Origin: an uncultured Erysipelotrichaceae bacterium
GTDB lineage: Bacteria > Bacillota_I > Bacilli_A > Erysipelotrichales > Erysipelotrichaceae
Reading direction: 5' to 3'
Length of the DNA stretch: 7,152 nt
NCBI GenBank assembly: GCA_902766675.1
Contig: CACXEN010000113.1
Span: 1 to 7,152 of the forward strand
In this document: piece by piece, positions 1 through 5,846 of the stretch
How the letters are laid out: each line of letters opens with the position of its first letter
How positions within the stretch are numbered: position 1 is the first letter of the stretch
Translations under genes and position numbers: made by a program
Notes under the pieces: model-generated
What the model saw: the letters and a program-made list of their open reading frames with translations, nothing else
Told to the model about the DNA's origin: nothing
Databases searched by the model: none

Positions 1-371
1 GATTTCTTTACTCCATTAATATATAAATATGTGCTTGTTCCTTCTTTTACTAAGCCATTTAATGCAGGTGTTGTTCTTAATGTATTCTTTGTAGTAAATA
101 ATTTCTTTTCAACAACAACTGGTTCACTTTCCTCTTCTACTATTGGCTCGATTATTTCTTCTACAACAATCTCTTCTTTTGTATCTTCAATATTTTCATC
201 TACGATAACTTCTTCTAATTCTTCTTGTTGTACTGTTTCTTCTGTAATTTCTTCTGTTTGTTCATTTGTGTCATCTACAGATTCTTCTGCATGCACAAAA
301 AAGTAACCTTGCGGTTGCAATAAAAATATTGCCAATAAGGATATCCATGTTTTTCTTAATAATACTTTCAT
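1..371 (-). CDS. Secreted protein with acidic linker and probable cell-wall-binding repeat (N-terminal part, runs off the left edge)
   Basis: The 123 visible codons begin with a signal peptide: basic MKVLLRK, a hydrophobic core to about residue 20, and a likely signal peptidase I cut after VHA at residue 28. Residues 29-90 are a low-complexity linker very rich in Glu and Val, typical of a spacer that crosses the cell wall. Residues 105-123 (NGLVKEGTSTYLYINGVKK) resemble the opening of an aromatic wall-binding repeat of the choline/glucan-binding type, as in the gene at 4559-5785, which has the same layout of signal, acidic linker and repeats. The ATG at 371-369 is preceded by GAGG at a suitable distance. 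The rest of the protein, including any catalytic domain, lies beyond position 1, so its activity cannot be named. It follows the terminator at 442-462 and so is probably a separate transcription unit. Confidence 0.8.
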   Translation of the reverse strand, partial: MKVLLRKTWISLLAIFLLQPQGYFFVHAEESVDDTNEQTEEITEETVQQEELEEVIVDENIEDTKEEIVVEEIIEPIVEEESEPVVVEKKLFTTKNTLRTTPALNGLVKEGTSTYLYINGVKK

Positions 372-434
372 TGTGTCCCTCAATTTCCTTGCATTAAAAT
401 GATACAACTTTTATACAAGAATTGCGAATTCTAC

Positions 435-440
435 ATTATA
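435..440 (-). promoter_or_regulatory. Possible -10 element for the secreted protein at 1-371
   Basis: A perfect TATAAT on the minus strand begins directly after the terminator hairpin at 442-462. It would start transcription near 428 and give a leader of about 57 bases. The -35 position 17 bases upstream (GAAGTG, inside the hairpin) is a poor match. An alternative -10 is TATCAT at 404-399, with TTCGCA 18 bases upstream. The gene needs its own promoter because a terminator precedes it, but the exact site is uncertain. Confidence 0.3.
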
Positions 441-441
441 A

Positions 442-462
442 AAGTGTGCCACAGGCACACTT
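442..462 (-). terminator. Rho-independent terminator after the YidC-TagF fusion gene
   Basis: A perfect inverted repeat with a 9-bp stem (AAGTGTGCC / GGCACACTT) and a 3-base loop starts six bases after the TAA at 470-468. On the minus strand it is followed by a short T-rich run (TTTTAT counting the stem end). The stem has five G-C pairs and is the only strong hairpin after the four-gene group, so it probably ends that transcript. The T tract is short. Confidence 0.75.
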
Positions 463-467
463 CTTAC

Positions 468-2546
468 TTATTCATTATTTGCTTTTTCTTCAATATGCTT
501 TAGCACAGCTAGTGCTAAATATCTGCCACCTACATTTCTACTATTTCCTAAATTATAAATCTGATCATTTAATAGTTTTTCAATTTGTGCAGAATATTGT
601 TCTTTCTTTTCAAATAGCTCATCAATCTTTGTAATTGCTGAATTGATATTGTTTGTTTCAATTTGAATACCAACTAAATCACGCACTTGTAGATTGAGAG
701 GCTTAACATCTATCTTTTCCCATTCAGGATTCATTACCTTCATTGGGGTATTGATAAATAGAACTGGTTTTAAAGTTGTTAATGCAAATTCTAATGCGAT
801 ATCTGACCAGTCAGAAACTAATACGTCTGCCTCATAAACTGTGCTATTGGATGAGAAATCTGTTTGGATTTCAACATCACCTGATGGTTCATATTTTGCC
901 TTGAGACTTTCCATCTTTTCTGGCATGTGTCTAACATGTTGTGGGTGTGGACGAACAATAATTTTGTATCCATGCCCTTTTAAATTATCTAACAATTCTT
1001 CTAGACAACTATCTACGATATTATCCTTTTGCCAAGATGGCGCAATAAGAATTGTTTTTTCTTTATTCTCTTTCTTTTCACTTTCCGCATATGCTTTACG
1101 CATATCATCTAATAGTGGATAGCCAACCTCCACAATATTTTTCTCAGGTAAGTTATACACCTTTTCTGTTGCACGTATTTCTTCTTTTTGAGATTTACTA
1201 GAAACGAATATTGTGTCGTAGTGATCTAGTGCACCTTTTCTATATAGTAAGTTTACTGAACCTACACCATGTTGCACATTGATATATTCAATATCTTTGC
1301 GAATATAACTTCTTTTGATTTGATATGTCTCTAAATCAGGCATTGTCATTACAACAATATCTGCATCCATCTTCATCATCAAAGTAATTAACTTTGTTGA
1401 ACCAATATAGTATGGCAAGATTCTTTCTTCTGATTCAGCCATTTTAAATATATTGTCATTTGGATCACTTGTAATGTAATGAATTGGAACATTTGTATAT
1501 TTTAATAAATATTCAATATATCCTTGAAAGTATTTATAGAAGCCATTGCTTTCAGAATAGAAGACTAAGTGTTTATTGCCAATTGACATAAAACGTTTAT
1601 AGTCTTGTTTTTCTTTTTTCGCTTCTGCATCTCCAAATAATTTTCTTTTCTTTTTTCCATCGCCTTCTAAAGCTTTTAATTCTTTTTTACTTTCTTCTAA
1701 AGCTTCATAGTCGACATATTTTCTTGGATCCATCACCTTATTACAAATCCATTGCACACCAATTGCCATGATATTACTAGCAACCCAATATAAACCAACA
1801 CCTGCAGGCACAAAGGAACCTAAATATAATGACAATATAACAGAGAATGCTGTCATACCCCATTGGCTCATTGTGGATTGTTCAGTTTGTAAAACATTCA
1901 TCTTGTTTTGGGCAAATGCCAATAACCAAGCAGATAGTGCTGCGATAATTGGAACTAGTATTGCTTTACCTTTTTCAACAGACGCAATCCAGCTTAAATC
2001 AAAGCCCAAAAACGACATATGTAAATTTTCGATATCATCAATATATTCTTTTGCGTCTGCAATCGCTTCATATGGTGCTTTATTCTCTTGTAAGTCATTT
2101 ACAACAGCCAATTGAATAGAACTTGCTTCCGGAATTAATTCTTCATCATTTGCACAAGCAACTTCTACCATCTTTTCCACAACAGGTTGTGGCACTTTCA
2201 AAATATAATCAAGTGGATGATAAATAACTTCCACAACACCCATCAATAAGAAAATTTGTATTGCAAGTGGAATTAGCGAAGCTAGTGGATTATATTTTTC
2301 TTCTTTATATAGTTTTGATTGCTCATCCGCAATCGTATCATTATCTCCAAAATATTTTGCTTTTATTCTATTTAATGCTGGTTGTATCTTAACCATTACA
2401 ATGGAATTTTTTTGTACCCATAGAGATAAAGGAAAAAGAATAACTTTTGTAATCAACGTAAAAAGAATGATAGCCATTCCATAATTCTTTGTTAACAGAT
2501 AACACCATCTCATAAATGGTCCAAGTATCGAACCTAAAACTGCCAT
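468..2546 (-). CDS. YidC/Oxa1 membrane insertase fused to a TagF-like (CDP-glycerol) glycerophosphotransferase domain
   Basis: One uninterrupted 692-residue reading frame joins two families. Residues 1-275 are a YidC/Oxa1 insertase core. It has no signal peptide or lipobox; the first membrane segment is at about 24-43, with Lys34 where most YidC proteins have the groove Arg. Next come the cytosolic hairpin (KIQPALNRIKAKY, NPLASLIPLAIQ), an outer loop of about 75 residues, and the last segments including FVPAGVGLYWVASN (245-258). A basic linker (about 275-320, KKKRK) leads to residues 322-688, which match the CDP-glycerol glycerophosphotransferase family (TagB/TagF type). Motifs there are VQHG (His426), EVGYPLLD, ILIAPSW, VRPHP (His534), SDWSD (578-582) and PVLFINTP. 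Two His residues in such HG and RPH motifs are the known catalytic residues of TagF. YidC ends in the cytosol, where TagF enzymes work, so the topology is consistent. The ATG at 2546 has AAAGGAG 9 bases upstream. It is the last gene of the four-gene group. Substrate and insertase activity are inferred. Confidence 0.9.
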   Translation of the reverse strand: MAVLGSILGPFMRWCYLLTKNYGMAIILFTLITKVILFPLSLWVQKNSIVMVKIQPALNRIKAKYFGDNDTIADEQSKLYKEEKYNPLASLIPLAIQIFLLMGVVEVIYHPLDYILKVPQPVVEKMVEVACANDEELIPEASSIQLAVVNDLQENKAPYEAIADAKEYIDDIENLHMSFLGFDLSWIASVEKGKAILVPIIAALSAWLLAFAQNKMNVLQTEQSTMSQWGMTAFSVILSLYLGSFVPAGVGLYWVASNIMAIGVQWICNKVMDPRKYVDYEALEESKKELKALEGDGKKKRKLFGDAEAKKEKQDYKRFMSIGNKHLVFYSESNGFYKYFQGYIEYLLKYTNVPIHYITSDPNDNIFKMAESEERILPYYIGSTKLITLMMKMDADIVVMTMPDLETYQIKRSYIRKDIEYINVQHGVGSVNLLYRKGALDHYDTIFVSSKSQKEEIRATEKVYNLPEKNIVEVGYPLLDDMRKAYAESEKKENKEKTILIAPSWQKDNIVDSCLEELLDNLKGHGYKIIVRPHPQHVRHMPEKMESLKAKYEPSGDVEIQTDFSSNSTVYEADVLVSDWSDIALEFALTTLKPVLFINTPMKVMNPEWEKIDVKPLNLQVRDLVGIQIETNNINSAITKIDELFEKKEQYSAQIEKLLNDQIYNLGNSRNVGGRYLALAVLKHIEEKANNE

Positions 2547-2606
2547 GTCTCTCTACTCCTTTATATCCTGTACTATTCTATCAATTCCCCAGAATTATTC
2601 AAATTC

Positions 2607-3839
2607 TTATCCTATTCTTTTATAGACATATGTACATATATAGCTAAACATATAACTAATACAAGCCACAGGAATAATCATCCAAATGCTTTGATTCATA
2701 CCAACTATTGTGAATAAGAAACGAATTGCATATAGGTGTAATAAATATACACCCAATGAAACATAATCCATTTGCGCCAATACTTTGTCAAACTTTTCTA
2801 ATCCCTTTTGATTCTTAAATAATGCAAATAAACATAAAGACTGCAAGATCACAAATGGGAAAGAATAATGAATAAAACTATAATCTTTTAAATACATTGT
2901 AGAAAAAGCTGTCACTAGTAAGCCAACAACAACTCCACCTATCGCATATTTTTTAGGAATTTGAATATATTCTTTATCTATTGCATATCCCGCAAAGAAA
3001 TAGAATGGGTAAATTGTTGTAGCCATTATATAGAATGCACTTTGTACATGAAATATTGATTGTATGAATGGCTGTACAGATAAGAAAATGAAATACACAA
3101 TAAGTAAATATTGATAATCTTTTTGTTGCATATTTTTCACTGCTAGTCGATATATAGGTAATAGTAAATATAATCCGATTAACATATATAAATACCACAT
3201 GTGTGGCCAACTACCATCTGTTAAAGCTTTCTTAATATATTCCAACACAAATGCTGTTTCATATCTCTTTCCTAACAAAAGCACATCAAAAGCTTCATTG
3301 ATTAAAGTAAATACCACAATCAATATTAATATTCTCTTAATGTATTTATAGAAGATATCTTTATAACTAATTTCTTTTTTTGGATCTAATAATAATGCAC
3401 CAGATACCATCACAAATAATGGAACAGCCCATAAGAAACAATTACGAATTGTCATTGCGACTTTTACTGTTGTTGAAGCAACACCCTCTATTCCAGCATA
3501 TGCAAATGCAGAGTGTAATAACACGATTGCTACTGCTGCAATTGCTCGAATATATGAAAGATATGGAACTCTTGCCTTTTCTTCTTTTTTATCAATTGTT
3601 TTATTGTCAGTTTCAACTTTAACAATTTCTTTCTTTTGCTTTGTGTCTTCTTTCTTTGTTGGCTTCGCTTCTATTTTTTGTTTAGTTTCTTTTACTTCAA
3701 CTTTTTCTTTTGTTTCTTTTTTCTTTGCTAATTGATTATCTTTCTTTTTTTCAACATCAAAAGCAACAGCTTGTTTTTGCTGTTGCAACTTCTTGCTCTT
3801 AGATTTGTTCTTTTGTGATTTCTTTTTCTTTTTAGTCAT
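2607..3839 (-). CDS. Acyltransferase-3 family membrane protein with a Lys-rich N-terminal extension
   Basis: This 410-residue protein belongs to the acyltransferase-3 family (OafA/WecH type), integral membrane enzymes that usually move acetyl or other acyl groups from a cytosolic donor to surface sugars or polymers. The family signature is at YLSYIRAIAAVAIVLLHS (93-110), with Arg98 and His109. Further family-like segments are the HMWYLYMLIGLYLLLPI region (213-229) and SLGVYLLH (361-368), with about ten hydrophobic segments to the C terminus. It lacks the extracellular SGNH domain seen in some relatives. Residues 1-90 are unusual: a hydrophilic, Lys/Glu/Gln-rich extension starting MTKKKKKSQK, which would lie in the cytosol. 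The ATG overlaps the end of the upstream gene by 8 bases, and its binding site (GGCGGAG, 9 bases upstream of the start) lies inside that gene, suggesting translational coupling. The next gene starts 60 bases on with no terminator between. The acceptor is unknown; an envelope glycopolymer is a guess from context. Confidence 0.88.
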   Translation of the reverse strand: MTKKKKKSQKNKSKSKKLQQQKQAVAFDVEKKKDNQLAKKKETKEKVEVKETKQKIEAKPTKKEDTKQKKEIVKVETDNKTIDKKEEKARVPYLSYIRAIAAVAIVLLHSAFAYAGIEGVASTTVKVAMTIRNCFLWAVPLFVMVSGALLLDPKKEISYKDIFYKYIKRILILIVVFTLINEAFDVLLLGKRYETAFVLEYIKKALTDGSWPHMWYLYMLIGLYLLLPIYRLAVKNMQQKDYQYLLIVYFIFLSVQPFIQSIFHVQSAFYIMATTIYPFYFFAGYAIDKEYIQIPKKYAIGGVVVGLLVTAFSTMYLKDYSFIHYSFPFVILQSLCLFALFKNQKGLEKFDKVLAQMDYVSLGVYLLHLYAIRFLFTIVGMNQSIWMIIPVACISYMFSYICTYVYKRIG

Positions 3840-4539
3840 TGAATAAAGCTCCGCCTAAACATCCTTCATTCACAGATTGCACTGGTTCAGCAACCGGCTG
3901 TTGATATACAGGTTGAGAATATGTTGCTTGTTGGGCTTGCCACGCAGCTTGTTGTGCTGCTGCTTGTTGAGCAGCCGCTTGTTGCGCAGCTGCTTGCTCA
4001 GCCGCAATTCTTTCTGCTTCTAATCGTGCCGCTTCTTCTGCCGCAATACGATCTTCTTCCTCTTTAATTGCCAACTCTGTATCTTTTGTGTTTGCTTTTT
4101 TATCTGTTAATAACACATAATCCACATAAATGAGATCATCTTCTTTTTGTATTGTTGCACTCTTTAACATCTTTAGTGGTAAATTAACCAATTGTTTTTC
4201 ACTATCATCATCAAATGTCACTTTAATATCGAAGAGTTGATTGATATCTTTAATCTCACCTTCAAAGTGTAAGTTTGCTGTTTCTTTTTTATTAATACTT
4301 GCTTGTAAATCATCGAATACAACTGCTTTATCACTTACAACATCAATGTCTTTGATACTTTTCCCACTATTATTTACTATTTCAAAAGTATTATTACCTA
4401 AATAAATTGTATTTTTATTTTCAACAGGAGAAGTATTTTCTACATTGATTTTGTTATATGTCACTACAGAAGAAAAGGCTGAAGTTACGACAAAAAGAAT
4501 ACCTAACAATATAATTGAAACTATATTCTTTTTACTCAT
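3832..4539 (-). CDS. Membrane-anchored protein with an Ala/Gln-rich repeat and a Cys-containing tail, function unknown
   Basis: I do not recognise this 235-residue protein. Residues 6-27 are a hydrophobic signal or membrane anchor after MSKKN; no lipobox cysteine follows, so it probably stays anchored with the bulk outside. Residues 40-148 look like a small beta-rich domain (NTIYLGNNTFEIVNNSGKSI, IKVTFDDDSEKQLVNLPLKML) of the kind that binds or presents other proteins. Residues 155-205 form a highly charged then Ala/Gln-rich stretch (EEEDRIAAEEAARLEAERIAAEQ, then AAAQQ units), likely helical or coiled coil. A Gln/Pro/Tyr linker follows, and the chain ends in NEGCLGGALFND, with the only cysteine at 227. 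It sits 19 bases after the transglutaminase-like gene and overlaps the acyltransferase gene by 8 bases, so all three are probably co-transcribed. Its start is preceded by an unusual G7 run. Confidence 0.82.
   Translation of the reverse strand: MSKKNIVSIILLGILFVVTSAFSSVVTYNKINVENTSPVENKNTIYLGNNTFEIVNNSGKSIKDIDVVSDKAVVFDDLQASINKKETANLHFEGEIKDINQLFDIKVTFDDDSEKQLVNLPLKMLKSATIQKEDDLIYVDYVLLTDKKANTKDTELAIKEEEDRIAAEEAARLEAERIAAEQAAAQQAAAQQAAAQQAAWQAQQATYSQPVYQQPVAEPVQSVNEGCLGGALFND
3943..3996 (-). repeat. Tandem 15-base repeats encoding Ala-Ala-Ala-Gln-Gln units
   Basis: About three and a half units of a 15-base tandem repeat lie in frame within the gene at 3832-4539 and encode AAAQQ repeats (residues 182-199). 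The units differ at several third positions, so the copies are not identical. The stretch is noticeably richer in G+C than its surroundings because of the Ala codons. A change in copy number would lengthen or shorten the helix without a frameshift. Confidence 0.75.
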
Positions 4540-4546
4540 ACTTCAT

Positions 4547-4560
4547 CCCCCCCTTTTTTT
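4547..4560 (-). promoter_or_regulatory. Unusual ribosome binding site made of an A7-G7 double homopolymer
   Basis: On the minus strand seven A residues are followed directly by seven G residues, ending 7 bases before the ATG at 4539. The run overlaps the stop codon of the upstream gene (4561-4559). It is the only binding-site-like sequence for the gene at 3832-4539 and contains AAGGGGG rather than AGGAGG. An out-of-frame ATG at 4546-4544, directly after the G run, opens only a four-codon frame and is probably not used. Confidence 0.5.
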
Positions 4561-5785
4561 ATTCACTCATGTAGCTTTTACTATTTACCTTGATCCATCC
4601 TTTTTGGCCGTAGCTAAGTTTCCACCCGGTACGACCTGTTTCATATTCAAAGTCAGGATCCAATATATATGTCACACCATTTTCTGTAATTTCTAACCAA
4701 GAGTGTGCATTTGTTCCACCATTTGTATTTTTAATACTTCCTGATACCTGTTTTACATTATAACCCATTGTTTTAGCCATCATATAAACAGTACCTGCAT
4801 AACTATAACAATTTCCTTTATAGTTATCAAAACCATAGTTAGCATAATATCGAATTCCATTACCAGCATCGGTGGTCATTTTTTGGTATGTAATATTATC
4901 TACAGCCCAATTATAAGCACTTTTAAGATTCCATCCAACTTTATTCAATACTTTCGTGGCGTTTTGGTTTTTAATCCATCTTCCTGATTTCTCAAAAGAA
5001 TATGTTTTACCGTTGATGGTTTGTTTTCCAGTTACCATAGCACCACTAGGTTTAAAATAATACCAAGCATTTTTAACAACTTTCCAACCAGTAGCCATAG
5101 CACCGCTTCCAGTTAGGTAATACCATTTATTATTGTATTTGAACCATTTATTGGCATACATTGCGCCATCATTGCCCATGTAATACCACTTGCCTGATAC
5201 TTTTCTCCATCCTTTTAACATACGGCCAGAGTCAGCACCATTTAATAAATACCATTTACCGCCATCTTTTAACCAACCGGTTTTCATTACACCTGTTTGC
5301 TTATCGCAGAAATACCAATTGTTTTTCCATTTTATCCAACCATTTACTCCAACACCTTTTTCGTTAAAGTAATACCACTTATTTGCGCTTTTTACCCAAC
5401 CTGTAGCTAGTGTGTGGTTGTTTTTTAAAAAGTATCTCTTTCCTTCGTGAGTAATTAAACCAAACTTTTCTACATCATCGACATAGTAATATACTGATTT
5501 ACCTTCATATACGAAACCATTTTTCTTTACTGTCTCAGGTTCCGGAGTTGGCTCTGGTGTAGGCTCAGGCGTTGGTTCTGTAGTAGGTTCTTCCGCTTCT
5601 GTTTCAGGAACGGTAGTCTTTAATGTTGTGAGATTTTCTTCGGATGTGGTGTTTTCTTCTTGATTGTCCGCTTCTGTCAACACATTTTCTTCTGTGTTAT
5701 TTTCTTGTTGTTCTTCCGCAAATACTACATGGAAGCTATTGATTATCATCAATAGCACAAAGAAGTTTTTTATTATTTTTTGCAT
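4559..5785 (-). CDS. Secreted cell-wall-binding repeat protein with a C-terminal transglutaminase-like domain
   Basis: The 408-residue protein begins with a signal peptide (MQKIIKNFFVLL..., likely cut after VFA at residue 23). An acidic Glu/Thr/Asn linker and a TPEP-repeat Pro-rich spacer (66-84) follow. Residues 88-272 hold about eight aromatic repeats of roughly 20 residues (GW..ansgKWYYF pattern), the choline/glucan-binding type that attaches proteins to wall polymers. Residues 275-400 match the transglutaminase/cysteine-protease-like fold: Cys326 in GNCYSYAGTVYMMAK, His361 in AHSWLEI and Asp376 in LDPDFE form a complete catalytic triad. Such domains act as cross-linkers, peptidases or amidases; which one applies here cannot be told. 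The ATG has TAGGAGGACACC just upstream, a strong binding site. It is the first gene of the four-gene group, 19 bases before the next gene. The bound wall ligand (choline or another group) is unknown. Confidence 0.92.
   Translation of the reverse strand: MQKIIKNFFVLLMIINSFHVVFAEEQQENNTEENVLTEADNQEENTTSEENLTTLKTTVPETEAEEPTTEPTPEPTPEPTPEPETVKKNGFVYEGKSVYYYVDDVEKFGLITHEGKRYFLKNNHTLATGWVKSANKWYYFNEKGVGVNGWIKWKNNWYFCDKQTGVMKTGWLKDGGKWYLLNGADSGRMLKGWRKVSGKWYYMGNDGAMYANKWFKYNNKWYYLTGSGAMATGWKVVKNAWYYFKPSGAMVTGKQTINGKTYSFEKSGRWIKNQNATKVLNKVGWNLKSAYNWAVDNITYQKMTTDAGNGIRYYANYGFDNYKGNCYSYAGTVYMMAKTMGYNVKQVSGSIKNTNGGTNAHSWLEITENGVTYILDPDFEYETGRTGWKLSYGQKGWIKVNSKSYMSE
4970..5524 (-). repeat. Array of about eight cell-wall-binding repeats
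   Basis: The coding stretch for residues 88-272 of the transglutaminase-like protein consists of degenerate units of about 60 bases, each encoding a Gly-Trp start, a KWYY-type aromatic core and a Gly turn. Examples of cores are NKWYYF, NNWYFC, GKWYLL, GKWYYM, NKWYYL and NAWYYF. DNA copies have diverged but the protein pattern is clear. The first (VYYYVDD) and last (KTYSFEKSG) units are the most degenerate, as is common at array ends. Confidence 0.85.
5534..5590 (-). repeat. Short Pro-rich tandem repeat (Thr-Pro-Glu-Pro) in the spacer
   Basis: Residues 66-84 of the transglutaminase-like protein read EPTTEP followed by three TPEP units. This kind of extended Pro/Glu spacer is usual between a signal peptide and wall-binding repeats and is thought to span the peptidoglycan. 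Codons vary between units. Confidence 0.7.
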
Positions 5786-5813
5786 GGTGTCCTCCTATAA
5801 GACTTACTAAACT

Positions 5814-5819
5814 ATTATA
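5814..5819 (-). promoter_or_regulatory. Possible -10 element for the four-gene envelope group
   Basis: TATAAT on the minus strand, within ATGTATAATAG, lies 28 bases upstream of the ATG at 5785. It would start transcription near 5807 and leave a 22-base leader holding the strong binding site. The -35 position (ACACGA at 5842-5837) is weak. No terminator is visible between the DUF3048 gene and this point, so read-through from upstream is also possible. Confidence 0.4.
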
Positions 5820-5846
5820 CATTGCCTCTTCTGAAGTCGTGTATAT

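Noticed and set aside
31..306. Plus-strand open frame rich in Ser and Thr
   Set aside because: It is the mirror of the Glu-rich linker codons of the minus-strand secreted protein; there is no ribosome binding site and the composition is a direct result of GAA/TTC pairing.
418..432. Inverted repeat AGAATT-GCG-AATTCT upstream of the secreted protein at 1-371, considered as an operator
   Set aside because: It is short and AT-rich. A similar AGAATT-N5-AATTCT occurs at 2591-2607 over the end of the acyltransferase gene, so chance is the simplest explanation.
1768..2115. Plus-strand open frame of 115 codons inside the YidC half of the fusion gene
   Set aside because: It lies wholly within a gene with clear family motifs on the other strand and has no recognisable domain or ribosome binding site.
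2547..2606. Possible terminator or promoter between the acyltransferase and the fusion gene
   Set aside because: Only a weak 6-bp AT-rich hairpin is present at 2591-2607, without a T run, and no convincing -10/-35 pair; the gap mainly holds the AAAGGAG binding site.
3943..3996. Tandem 15-base repeats considered as a CRISPR or minisatellite element
   Set aside because: The units are contiguous without spacers, stay in frame and encode AAAQQ, so they are a protein repeat.
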